Shown: one piece after another, positions 54,317 through 62,329 of the stretch
How the letters are laid out: every line of letters starts with the position of its first letter
Position numbering within the stretch: the first letter of the stretch is position 1
Origin: HGM12998 sp900756495
GTDB taxonomy: Bacteria; Bacillota; Clostridia; Oscillospirales; Oscillospiraceae
Length of the DNA stretch: 64,000 bases
Reading direction: 5' to 3'
Assembly (NCBI GenBank): GCA_958477305.1
Contig: CAUEFI010000007.1
Location: forward strand, 62,001 to 126,000
Notes under the pieces: model-generated
What the model was told of the DNA's origin: nothing
The model's database searches: none
What the model saw: the letters and a program-made list of their open reading frames with translations, nothing else
Translations under genes and position numbers: made by a program

Positions 54317-54800
54317 GTCCTCTCCCCCTCCACTCATTGATAAACAGGTGGGCAACCCAGTAAACAATCACCAGCACCATGGTGGCCAGAATGATTCCGT
54401 ACAGCCAGCCGAAGGGCATGCGGAGAATGGGGCTGGCGGAGTGGATCTCCAGGTTGCGGACAACCACCTTATACCCGCCGTTGATGAGAATGCCGGTAAA
54501 AATCACGGTGACAATGCCGCGGATGTAGAACAGAATCTGCCGGGCAACCTGGTTGTTCTTGAACTTCTCGTCCAGGAAGGAGATGGAGAGCTGCTCGTCA
54601 CGGAACTCCAGGGACGGCATCATGACGAACATCATCAGGGCAGCCAGGTAGCAGCACAGCTCCTCCACCCATGGAAAGTTCATGTGGAAAAAGGAGCGGG
54701 CAAGCGCGTTGACCGTGGTCAGCACCACGCTGACCGCCAGCATGGCGGCGGCAATTCCCACCAGCGTGTGCAGCCCGCCATTCAAGGTTTTTCGTATCAT
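54309..54800 (-). CDS. TRAP transporter small permease (DctQ-type), system 2
   Basis: A 163-residue, four-helix membrane protein with the DctQ pattern (NFPWVEELCCYLAALMMF, EFRDEQLSISFL). ATG 54800 behind GGGGGAAA, 41 bases after the binding-protein gene. Confidence 0.85.
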   Translation of the reverse strand: MIRKTLNGGLHTLVGIAAAMLAVSVVLTTVNALARSFFHMNFPWVEELCCYLAALMMFVMMPSLEFRDEQLSISFLDEKFKNNQVARQILFYIRGIVTVIFTGILINGGYKVVVRNLEIHSASPILRMPFGWLYGIILATMVLVIVYWVAHLFINEWRGRGHA

Positions 54801-54841
54801 AATTTCCCCCTTGCCGAATCAGGTCAGATGAGGACCGGTGT

Positions 54842-55948
54842 TCACGACTCCGCTGTATTGGCCTCCACGTATTCCACCACCATGTCGTAGAAGGGCTGGG
54901 CCTCGGGCATGGTCTTCAGGAAGGCCTCGTGGGTGGCGGCGGCAGCGGCCTCGTTCATCTGGGCCTTAACCTCGTCGGAGACCTCCACAATCTCGCAGCC
55001 CTCAGACACCATGTGGTCATAGCAGTCCTGGATGTAGGTGTGGGTGTAGGTGTAGACCGACTCCCGGACCTCCTCCACCGTCTCCTCCAGTATCTGGCGC
55101 AGGTCGTCGGGCAGCTGGTCCAGAAGCTGGTTGCTGAACATGACGCAGTTGCTGGTGGGGTTGCTGGGGGCCTTGATCAGATAGGGAGCCTTCTCATAGA
55201 GCTTCATGGGGTCGTACATGGTCACGTCGTTGAGCAGGCCGTCGATGGCGCCCTGCTGGAGGGCCAGGGCCAGGTCGTTGGTGGACATGCTCACGGGGGA
55301 GGCGCCGTAGGCCTTGATCTCGTTCTGGGCCACCTCGCTGTCGAAGCTGCGGATCTTCAGGCCCTTGAGATCCTCCATGGACTCGACGGGGGTGTCCAGC
55401 AGCAGCTCCTTCTCCACGCAGTAGAGGTAGGCGAGGGGCGTCATGCCCAGCTTGGAGATCTCCTCCCGGAAGGCGTCGCCCACCTCGGTCTTGTTGAGCA
55501 TCTCATACTGTATCTCGCTGTCGGGCACCAGGGCGGGCATGTCCAGGATATTCATGATGGGGGCGATAGTGGTGAAGAAGCCCACAGGCAGGATGACAGC
55601 CTGGACGGTGCCGTTCTGCAGGCCCTGGATCATCTGGGTATTGGAGCCCAGCTGGTTGGCCGGGTAGAGCTCCACCTGGAACTGATCGGACTTGCTCTCC
55701 AGCGCCGTCTTGAACTCCTCCATGAACTGGTTGGGGTGGCTGGGGAGGACGGTGGCGCAGCCCATGCGGATGACATAGGTCTCTCCCGTGTTCTCCACCG
55801 GGGCGGAGCTCTCCTCAGCACCTCTCTGGTCGGCCGAGGGAGCCGAGCTGCTTCCGCCGCTGCCGCTACCGCCGCCGCAGGCGGCCAGGCAGATGCTCAG
55901 AACCATGGCAATCGAGAGTATCCATGCGATTTTCCTATTCTTTTTCAT
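54842..55948 (-). CDS. TRAP transporter substrate-binding lipoprotein (DctP-type), system 2
   Basis: A 368-residue DctP protein. Signal peptide with lipobox LAAC (Cys about 24), a Ser/Gly-rich linker, then MGCATVLPSHPNQFMEEFK, LKGLKIRSFDSEVAQNEI (family carboxylate-anchoring Arg) and STNDLALALQQGAIDGLLND. AAGGAGGAAGC before ATG 55948. First gene of a leftward unit ending in the decarboxylase, so a hydroxybenzoate is the most likely ligand (inference). The 306-base gap to 56254 holds its promoter region and a hairpin. Confidence 0.87.
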   Translation of the reverse strand: MKKNRKIAWILSIAMVLSICLAACGGGSGSGGSSSAPSADQRGAEESSAPVENTGETYVIRMGCATVLPSHPNQFMEEFKTALESKSDQFQVELYPANQLGSNTQMIQGLQNGTVQAVILPVGFFTTIAPIMNILDMPALVPDSEIQYEMLNKTEVGDAFREEISKLGMTPLAYLYCVEKELLLDTPVESMEDLKGLKIRSFDSEVAQNEIKAYGASPVSMSTNDLALALQQGAIDGLLNDVTMYDPMKLYEKAPYLIKAPSNPTSNCVMFSNQLLDQLPDDLRQILEETVEEVRESVYTYTHTYIQDCYDHMVSEGCEIVEVSDEVKAQMNEAAAAATHEAFLKTMPEAQPFYDMVVEYVEANTAES

Positions 55949-56181
55949 TTTCCTGCTTCCTCCTTTGTTCAGATACCAGTTGATACCACTTTAAACGGTT
56001 TCCTCTGTTTGGCTGCAACACTTTTGTTCTATTTCACAAGATAGCACTGAATATAGGTTTCTAAAATGGCAAAGTTGACGTATATATTGCAAAAATTGAT
56101 ATTTTATTTCCCAATGTGCGGTGCGGATACCGTCAAAATCACATGAAGTATCCGTTCTTCATCAGATCTGATACTTAAAAC

Positions 56182-56220
56182 AAAAAGGACCCCCGCACAT
56201 CAAAGATGTGCGGGGGTCCT
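56182..56220 (-). terminator. Terminator of the AraC gene
   Basis: Perfect 16-bp stem (56186-56201 with 56205-56220, loop AAA), followed on the minus strand by TTTTTGTTTT. Stops the regulator's transcript before the TRAP operon. Confidence 0.9.
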
Positions 56221-56254
56221 GACCAATGATATCCATCCTGTGGAGGCGGCGGGT

Positions 56255-57127
56255 CTACTCCCTCCCGTACTGCCCCGGCGGCACCCCGTAACGCCGCTTA
56301 AAGAGCCGAAAAAAGCTGGAGTAATCGCTGAAGCCGCAGGCGTAGCAGATCTCCGTCAGGGGGCTCTTGCCCTCCTGGATCAGCCGCTGGGCCTGTTTGA
56401 GCCGCTGTTCCTGGATGTACTGATGGACGGTGTAGCCCACGTGCTTTTTAAATTCACGCAGCAGGTAGTATTTATTCACAAAAAAATGTTCGGATAAATG
56501 ATCCAGGGTAATCCGGTTGGACAGGTTGTCCAGGATGTACTCCACCACCGACTCGATCATCCTGTTGGACGGCGCGGCCTCCTCCACAGCGCCCTCCAGC
56601 ACATCCAGATAGCTCCGGTTGAGCATCATCAGCAGCTCCATCAGGTAGACCCTGGCCAGATGGTCGTGGCCGTACAGGTCGCTGAAGTAGTTCCACTCAA
56701 ACCGGAGAATGGCGTGCTGGATGGGGGCAAAGTGCTTGGGATTTATGTAGAGTACTCCCCGCTTCTTGGACAGCGGATCCTCAAAGCAGTGCCAAAGGGG
56801 AAAGTCCGGATAGCTGATGCACCGCACAAATTCAGGCGTCAGCCACAGCAAAAGCCGCTCATAAATCGAGTGGGGATTCACAATGGGGTGGTGCGCTGTC
56901 TCGCTGTTGATGAGAATAATGCTGTTGGGGACCACCCGATAAATGTCGCTGCCCAGCTGATAGTTCAGATCGCTCCCTGCCACGATAAAAAGCAGCTCGT
57001 AATACGCATGCCTGTGTTCCTGGATTTCCATGGGCATAATGTCTCTCAGGTGCAGCAGCTCAAAGTCCCTGCGCAGCATATGCTGTCTTCCATCGTACTG
57101 TCTGTAAAAGGTGTTCACCGTTTTCAT
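56255..57127 (-). CDS. AraC family transcriptional regulator
   Basis: A 290-residue regulator with an N-terminal cupin-like ligand domain (HRHAYYELLFIVAGSDLNY) and C-terminal double helix-turn-helix (LDHLSEHFFVNKYYLLREFK, EICYACGFSDYSSFFRLFK). Start: ATG 57127 with GGGAGAGGG upstream; 32 more in-frame codons to 57223 have no ribosome binding site. It precedes, in the same direction, the TRAP/decarboxylase operon and probably activates it in response to the aromatic acid (inference). Confidence 0.87.
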   Translation of the reverse strand: MKTVNTFYRQYDGRQHMLRRDFELLHLRDIMPMEIQEHRHAYYELLFIVAGSDLNYQLGSDIYRVVPNSIILINSETAHHPIVNPHSIYERLLLWLTPEFVRCISYPDFPLWHCFEDPLSKKRGVLYINPKHFAPIQHAILRFEWNYFSDLYGHDHLARVYLMELLMMLNRSYLDVLEGAVEEAAPSNRMIESVVEYILDNLSNRITLDHLSEHFFVNKYYLLREFKKHVGYTVHQYIQEQRLKQAQRLIQEGKSPLTEICYACGFSDYSSFFRLFKRRYGVPPGQYGRE

Positions 57128-57322
57128 CCCTCTCCCGGATACTCTCTGTTCCGTTAGCTGCCTCCGAACAAAGTATGCTTTTCTATCCCACCCCCCCTCG
57201 TCTGCAGCCTGTGTAACACCCATAAGATATCGGTGAGTATAGCAGAAGATACATTATACAGTCAATGGTAAATTTTATATTGTTTTGGCGTTCAAATGCA
57301 TTTTATGGGAAATTTTATATAA

Positions 57323-57364
57323 AAAAGCAATTAGAAACGTTTTTGTCCGTTTCTAATTGCTTTT
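57323..57364. terminator. Bidirectional terminator
   Basis: Perfect 17-bp stem (AAAAGCAATTAGAAACG, 57323-57339, with 57348-57364), loop of eight, A and T runs on both sides. It ends the leftward transcript of the decayed DUF1846 gene. Confidence 0.85.
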
Positions 57365-57395
57365 ATGCGAAAATTATGAATAATTATTTAACGAA

Positions 57396-58429
57396 TCAGC
57401 GGTGGTAGAGCTTGTTAGTCTCGTACTGGGGCTCGCAGGTGAGCTGGAGGCCCAGTTTCTTGTAGGTCACGGCGTCGGCAGGGGAGAGGATCTCCGAGGT
57501 GTGGGCCTAGCACCCCCGCAGGGCGGAGAGCCGGGCTAGGGTCTGGGCGATGAGGATCTCGTCGCTGTGGAGCCGGGGGGTTGGCCGAGCCCAGGTCCTG
57601 GACCTTCACGGTCTGGATGGGGGCAATGGCCTCCCGGGAGATGAGGTGCTTCTCGTGAGAGATGCCCGTCAGGGCCTTCAGGGCGTTGAGGAGGGTGGCC
57701 GAAGAGGCCCCCATCAGGTCGGTGGTCTTGCCGGTGATCACCTGGCCGTCGGGGAGCTCAATGGCGGCGGGGTTGCCAGTCTCCTCCGCCGCCGCCAGGG
57801 AGGCCGCCACCACCGGGCGCAGGGAGGCATCCACCTTGGCCTGCTGCATCAGCAGCTCCAGCTTGTACACCGTCTCGTCCCCGCAGCGGCCCTGCCGCCG
57901 CTCGCACAGCCCGTCGTAGTACCGGCGGATGATCTCCTGCCGGGCGGCGGCGCACACCGCATCGTCGTCTACAATGCAGTTGCCCGCCATGTTCACCCCC
58001 ATGTCGGTGGGGGACTTGGTAGGGGCAGCTGCCCAGAATCTTCTCAAAAATGGCGGAGAGCACTGGGAAGATCTCCACATCCCGGTTGCAGTCCACCGTG
58101 GTCTGCCCGTAGGCCTGGAGGTGGAAGGGGTCGATGAGCCGCAGCACATCCACATCGCAGGTGATCTCCAGGTTTCCCCGCACCTTGTTCTTCTCAATGT
58201 CCGAGGCGCAGATGGCCATCACGATCTCCGCCTTCTCCCGCAGCTAGCAAAGCATCCGGATCTTGCTGTCCAGTTCAAACCCCGGCAACACCCGGGAGGC
58301 GTGGGAGTCGTCAAAGAGCTTGCCGCCGGACTCCAGGTAGAGCTTGTCCCCGAACTGGGCAATTCGCTCCATAATGTGGAGGGACTGCATCTCCAGATAC
58401 CTGTGGTTGTCAAATCCAATCTTGTTCAT
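57396..58429 (-). pseudogene. DUF1846 gene, decayed
   Basis: From ATG 58429 it reads IGFDNHRYLEMQSLHIMERI and GGKLFDDSHASRVLPGFELD, meets TAG near 58244, resumes as IEKNKVRGNLEITCDVDVL, then jumps to IDPFHLQAYGQTTVDCNRDV: about 130 family residues are deleted at a repeated Leu-Ile-Asp region. A frameshift near 58023 leads to PTDMGVNMAGNCIVDDDAVC and KTTDLMGASSATLLNALKAL, a second frameshift near 57577 and another TAG near 57507 precede the genuine C-terminus ETNKLYHR (stop 57396-57398). DUF1846 proteins are normally about 500 residues and of uncertain function. Five lesions make this clearly dead. Confidence 0.88.
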
Positions 58430-58472
58430 GTTCTCTCGCTCCCGTCACACGCAGCATCACAAATTAACTTAG

Positions 58473-58935
58473 GTAGTGTTTACAAAAGGCGGCAATCAAG
58501 AGATAAGCCGCACAAAAGGGGGCTCGATACCAAAATTTACCTTGCCGTGGATGCAAATGGTATGCCAGTCAGAGTACTTATCACAGAGGGTACCCGAGCT
58601 GATTGCAAAGAAGCTGTCCATCTGATCGAGGGGATATCTGCCAAAACGCTGCTGGCGGATCGCGGTTATGATACGGATAAAATCATTGCCTGCGCTGTTG
58701 CCTCCGGAATGGAAGTTGTCATTCCTCCGAAACGAAACCGCAAAGAACAACGGGATTATGACCGTTATTTGTATCGGTTGCGCCATTTGCTGGAGAACGC
58801 TTTCCTGCACTTAAAGCACTGGCGCGGAATTGCCGCACGATACGCAAAAAATACATCATCGTTTCTGGCGGCAGTGCAAATTCGTTGCATTGCTATTTGC
58901 TGTGCCGTTTTAGCCTAAGCTCATGTAGACACTAT
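58473..58935 (+). mobile_element. IS5-family element, copy 2, internally deleted with intact ends
   Basis: A 463-base derivative bounded by imperfect inverted ends (GTAGTGTTTACA at 58473, complement of ATAGTGTCTACA ending at 58935) and flanked by TTAG on both sides (58469-58472 and 58936-58939), a target duplication fitting the YTAR rule of IS5-type elements. Straight after the left end the sequence jumps into the middle of the transposase gene (GGCGGCAATCAAG), then runs in frame from the A4G5 tract (58514-58522) through ADRGYDTDKIIACAV and LENAFLHLKHWRG to TAA at 58918. The first part of the transposase is gone, so it could only move with help from a full copy. Confidence 0.85.
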
Positions 58936-58973
58936 TTAGTCCGTACTCGCACTTTCAGAAAGAAAAGACACAC

Positions 58974-59681
58974 TTACTGGCCGCCATGATCCCCGCAATA
59001 GGACTCTCCTTCCAGTCCCATCACATCGATGGAATGGTGCATGTGGATGGCCATAGCATGCTCAGCTCCGGTCTCATCCCGCTTGCGGAAGAAATCCATC
59101 AGCAGCGCGTGATCCCGCAGCGTATCCTCAGCCAGCTGTTCCTGCCGGTCCCCTGCCTCAATGGCGGTCGCCACGGCCTGGCTGATCATGGGCAGCAGCC
59201 GCATCATGAACTCGTTGTGGGTCGCCCGGACAATGGCGCCGTGGAACGCCCTGTCGGCCTCGGTGCGATCCCGTCCTGCCCGGATACAATCCTCCACCTC
59301 CTTCCCTCGCGCCAAAATTTCATCCAGCTCCTCGCCGGTGGCCCGGCGGCAGGCCAGCCGGGCCGCGCTGGGCTCAAAAATGCGCCTCAGCTCAAAGAGA
59401 TCCCTCAGCTGCCCCCGCATCCGCTCCAGCGCGGAGAACCCGAAGTCATTGATCCGCTTCACCGCGTCTGAGACGAAAGTCCCTCTCCCCCGCTGGATTG
59501 CAAGCACGCCCTGGGCCGCTAAGGTGCGAATGGCCTCCCGCAGCGTTGTGCGGCTCACGCCCAATTCACGGGACAGTTCCAGCTCGTTGGGCAACTTCTC
59601 TCCCGGTGCCAGCCGCCTCTCCACGACGATCATCGTATACAGCCTCTCGGCGGTCTGCTGGGACAGATTCTTTTTCTCCAT
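58974..59681 (-). CDS. GntR family (FadR/FCD-type) regulator
   Basis: A 235-residue regulator: N-terminal winged helix (LPNELELSRELGVSRTTLREAIRTLAAQGVL, about residues 28-60) and C-terminal FCD domain whose metal or ligand histidines are plausibly in AFHGAIVRATHN and IHMHHSID. ATG 59681 behind GAGGGG. It is divergent from ilvD with 109 bases between, where a consensus FCD operator lies, so it probably controls ilvD and itself. FCD regulators sense small organic acids. Confidence 0.87.
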   Translation of the reverse strand: MEKKNLSQQTAERLYTMIVVERRLAPGEKLPNELELSRELGVSRTTLREAIRTLAAQGVLAIQRGRGTFVSDAVKRINDFGFSALERMRGQLRDLFELRRIFEPSAARLACRRATGEELDEILARGKEVEDCIRAGRDRTEADRAFHGAIVRATHNEFMMRLLPMISQAVATAIEAGDRQEQLAEDTLRDHALLMDFFRKRDETGAEHAMAIHMHHSIDVMGLEGESYCGDHGGQ

Positions 59682-59729
59682 CGAAACCCCTCCAGGCTCT
59701 TGACATCTCTGCCTCTATCATATAATATG

Positions 59730-59740
59730 TTGTCAGACAA
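59730..59740. promoter_or_regulatory. GntR/FCD operator in the divergent promoter region
   Basis: TTGTCAGACAA fits exactly the FadR-type consensus TNGTNNNACNA and is a perfect palindrome apart from the centre. A TATAAT (59721-59726) lies next to it. A looser inverted repeat TGTAATTATACAA lies at about 59747-59759. Confidence 0.7.
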
Positions 59741-59790
59741 TTCAAGTGTAATTATACAACTAGTGGCACTACTTAAGGAGGCAGACTTCC

Positions 59791-61452
59791 ATGATCAGCG
59801 ACAACGTAAAAAAGGGGATCCCCGCGGCCCCCAACCGCTCCCTGTTCTATGCTCTGGGCTATACCAAGGAGGAACTGGAGCGGCCCCTCATTGGCGTGGT
59901 GTGCTCCTACAATGAGATTGTACCCGGTCACATGAATCTGGACAAAATTGCCGAGGCGGTCAAGGCCGGAATCCGGGCTGCCGGCGGCACTCCCATTGAG
60001 TTTCCCGCCATTGCCGTATGCGACGGCATCGCTATGGGCCATGTGGGTATGAAATACTCCCTGGTCACCCGGGACCTCATTGCGGACTCCACTGAGGCCA
60101 TGGCCATCGCCCATCAGTTTGACGGCCTGGTAATGATTCCCAACTGTGATAAAAATGTACCCGGCCTGCTCATGGCGGCAGCCCGGGTCAACATCCCTAC
60201 TATCTTCTGCTCCGGCGGCCCCATGCTTGCCGGGCGCATGAAAGATGGCCGCCGTACCTGCCTCTCCCACATGTTTGAAGCCGTCGGTTCCTACTATGCC
60301 GGCAAGTTGGACGAGGAAGGCGTGGAGGAGTATGAGCAGAACGCCTGCCCCTCCTGCGGCTCCTGCTCCGGCATGTATACCGCCAACTCCATGAATTGCC
60401 TCACCGAGGCCATTGGAATGGCGCTGGAGGGAAACGGCACCATTCCAGGCGTCATGTCCGCCCGGCTCCGCCTCGCAAAACATACCGGCATGCAGATTAT
60501 GGAACTGGTGAAGAAGAATATCCGGCCCCGGGATATCATGACCGAGGCCGCATTCCACAATGCCGATACGGTGGATATGGCCTTGGGCTGCTCCACCAAC
60601 ACCATGCTCCATCTCCCTGCCATCGCCCACGAGTGCGGCATCGATCTCTCCCTGGAGATGTCCAACGAGATCTCTTCCAGAACCCCCAATTTGTGTCATC
60701 TGGCCCCTGCGGGCGAGACCTATATGGAGGATCTAGATCTGGCCGGCGGCGTCCACGCCGTCATGAAAGAGCTGACAAAGAAAAACCTGCTGAACACGGA
60801 TGTGATGACCGTCACTGGCAAAACTCTGGCGGAAAATCTCACGGGCGTGGAAAACAGGAACCCCGAAATCATTCGCCCCATAGAGAACCCCTACTCCCCC
60901 GACGGCGGCATTGCTGTTCTGAAGGGCAACCTGGCCCCCGAGGGCTGCGTGGTCAAGCGCTCCGCCGTCGCTCCCGAGATGATGGTCCACTCCGGGCCCG
61001 CCCGGGTCTTCGACAGCGAAGATGACGCTATCAAAGCCATCTATGACGGAAAAATCGTATCCGGAGATGTGGTTATCATCCGCTACGAGGGGCCCAAGGG
61101 CGGCCCCGGTATGCGCGAAATGCTCAACCCCACATCCGCGATTGTAGGCATGGGCCTGGGCTCCTCCGTGGCGCTTATCACCGACGGCCGTTTCTCTGGC
61201 GCCACCCGCGGAGCCGCCATCGGCCATGTCTGTCCCGAGGCTGCCCAGGGCGGAGCCATCGCCCTGGTGGAGGAGGGAGACATTGTCTCCATCGACATTC
61301 CAAACTGCAGGATCGAAGTTCAGGTGGACGATGCCACCCTGGCCGCCCGCAAGGCCAAGTGGGTCTGTCCGGAGCCCAGAGTTAAAACTGGGTATTTGGC
61401 CCGGTACGCCAAGATGGTCCAGTCCGCCTCCAAGGGCGCGGTGCTGGATTAG
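59791..61452 (+). CDS. ilvD: Dihydroxy-acid dehydratase
   Basis: A 553-residue iron-sulfur dehydratase forming the 2-keto acids of valine and isoleucine. The cluster cysteines are in AVCDGIAMGH-neighbouring NCDKNVPGLL and CPSCGSCSGMYTANSMNCL; the active-site end TDGRFSGATRG is present. ATG 59791 behind AAGGAGG. It lies apart from ilvBNC, under a GntR regulator and without a T-box. Sugar-acid dehydratases are related, but length and sequence fit IlvD best. Confidence 0.93.
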   Translation: MISDNVKKGIPAAPNRSLFYALGYTKEELERPLIGVVCSYNEIVPGHMNLDKIAEAVKAGIRAAGGTPIEFPAIAVCDGIAMGHVGMKYSLVTRDLIADSTEAMAIAHQFDGLVMIPNCDKNVPGLLMAAARVNIPTIFCSGGPMLAGRMKDGRRTCLSHMFEAVGSYYAGKLDEEGVEEYEQNACPSCGSCSGMYTANSMNCLTEAIGMALEGNGTIPGVMSARLRLAKHTGMQIMELVKKNIRPRDIMTEAAFHNADTVDMALGCSTNTMLHLPAIAHECGIDLSLEMSNEISSRTPNLCHLAPAGETYMEDLDLAGGVHAVMKELTKKNLLNTDVMTVTGKTLAENLTGVENRNPEIIRPIENPYSPDGGIAVLKGNLAPEGCVVKRSAVAPEMMVHSGPARVFDSEDDAIKAIYDGKIVSGDVVIIRYEGPKGGPGMREMLNPTSAIVGMGLGSSVALITDGRFSGATRGAAIGHVCPEAAQGGAIALVEEGDIVSIDIPNCRIEVQVDDATLAARKAKWVCPEPRVKTGYLARYAKMVQSASKGAVLD

Positions 61453-61481
61453 GACTCCACAGCTGCTGCGCCTGCTTCAAG

Positions 61482-61521
61482 AAAAAAGACGGCAGACACA
61501 AAAGTGTCTGCCGTCTTTTTT
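61482..61521 (+). terminator. Intrinsic terminator after ilvD
   Basis: Perfect 18-bp stem (AAAAAAGACGGCAGACAC and complement) with loop AAAA, ending in TTTTTT. Confidence 0.93.
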
Positions 61522-61528
61522 AACCCCC

Positions 61529-61585
61529 TTGACAATTTCAGCATTCGGTTTTATAATATAACAGCGTTATATAACACTGTTATAT
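61529..61585 (+). promoter_or_regulatory. Consensus promoter overlapped by a 30-base palindrome (TetR operator)
   Basis: TTGACA (61529-61534), 17-base spacer, TATAAT (61552-61557). The palindrome spans 61556-61585, centred on GTTATATAAC, with 14 of 15 positions symmetric (outer arms ATATAACAG and CTGTTATAT). It lies at the -10 box and start of transcription, 13 bases before the TetR start codon. Confidence 0.85.
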
Positions 61586-61597
61586 GAGGTCTTATGT

Positions 61598-62215
61598 ATG
61601 ACGGCAGAACATCTGACAACCTTGGAAAGCATCCATCGGGCCGCGAAGGCTGAATTTTTGGAAAAGGGGTTTCAGTCCGCTTCCCTCCGCAATATCGTAA
61701 AAACTGCAGGAATGACAACCGGAGCATTCTACGGTTATTATAAAAGCAAAGAGGGTCTATTTGAGGCCTTGGTCAGCGAACATTACGACTTTATTCTCAA
61801 CCGCTTCCAAGCGGCGCAAAGAGAATTTGCCGCGCTTCCCCATGAACAGCAACCGGATCACCTCAGCAATATTTCCGGGCTCAGCATGTTCGATATGCTG
61901 CATTACGCCTATCGCCATCTGGATGAGTTTAAACTCATCCTCTGTTGTTCGGAGGGAACTCGCTTTGCCGGTCTGATTGACGAGATGGTTGAAATTGAAG
62001 TGGAGGCTACACACGCCTACCAAAAAGTCCTGGAGGAACTTGGACGTCCTTCTCCTCGGATCGATCCCCGATTAGAACACATTCTCATCACGGGGATGTT
62101 TAACGCATTTTTTGAACTGGTGATCCATGAGATGCCGCTGTCTGACGCAGAAAATTATCTGCATGAAATGAGGGCATTTTATACCGCCGGGTGGATGAAA
62201 ATTATGGGGCAGTAA
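61598..62215 (+). CDS. TetR family regulator
   Basis: A 205-residue repressor. N-terminal helix-turn-helix (GFQSASLRNIVKTAGMTTGAFYGYYKSKEGLF, about 24-55) and an all-helical ligand domain. ATG 61598 close behind the palindromic operator, so it is autoregulated. It precedes an ABC exporter gene by 114 bases in the same direction and is its likely regulator. Confidence 0.87.
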   Translation: MTAEHLTTLESIHRAAKAEFLEKGFQSASLRNIVKTAGMTTGAFYGYYKSKEGLFEALVSEHYDFILNRFQAAQREFAALPHEQQPDHLSNISGLSMFDMLHYAYRHLDEFKLILCCSEGTRFAGLIDEMVEIEVEATHAYQKVLEELGRPSPRIDPRLEHILITGMFNAFFELVIHEMPLSDAENYLHEMRAFYTAGWMKIMGQ

Positions 62216-62238
62216 TGCTCTATAATTTTTACACAAAG

Positions 62239-62254
62239 GTTAGCTATAGCTAAC
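62239..62254. promoter_or_regulatory. 16-bp perfect palindrome before the ABC transporter gene
   Basis: GTTAGCTATAGCTAAC, preceded by AAAG and followed by TTAC. The TTAG/CTAA half-sites recall DtxR/IdeR-type iron boxes, which would suit an iron-related exporter or importer, but the match is loose. Confidence 0.45.
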
Positions 62255-62329
62255 TTACATACGGACATTAGGGGCGGCTGCAGCGTCATCTGTGTCGAAT
62301 CTTATATTTCATAAGAAGGAGGAGTTTCT

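Noticed and set aside
53225..54340. Long plus-strand frame opposite the TRAP permease, rich in Gly, Glu and His
   Set aside because: Antisense shadow of hydrophobic DctM codons; the minus strand encodes a clear twelve-helix permease with proper starts and overlaps.
51542..58246. Three in-frame TAG codons (51542, about 57507, about 58244) as signs of amber recoding or pyrrolysine
   Set aside because: All sit where Glu or Gln is expected, which in a G-ending codon bias gives TAG by one base change. The DUF1846 gene also has frameshifts and a deletion, and intact genes here do not use internal TAG.
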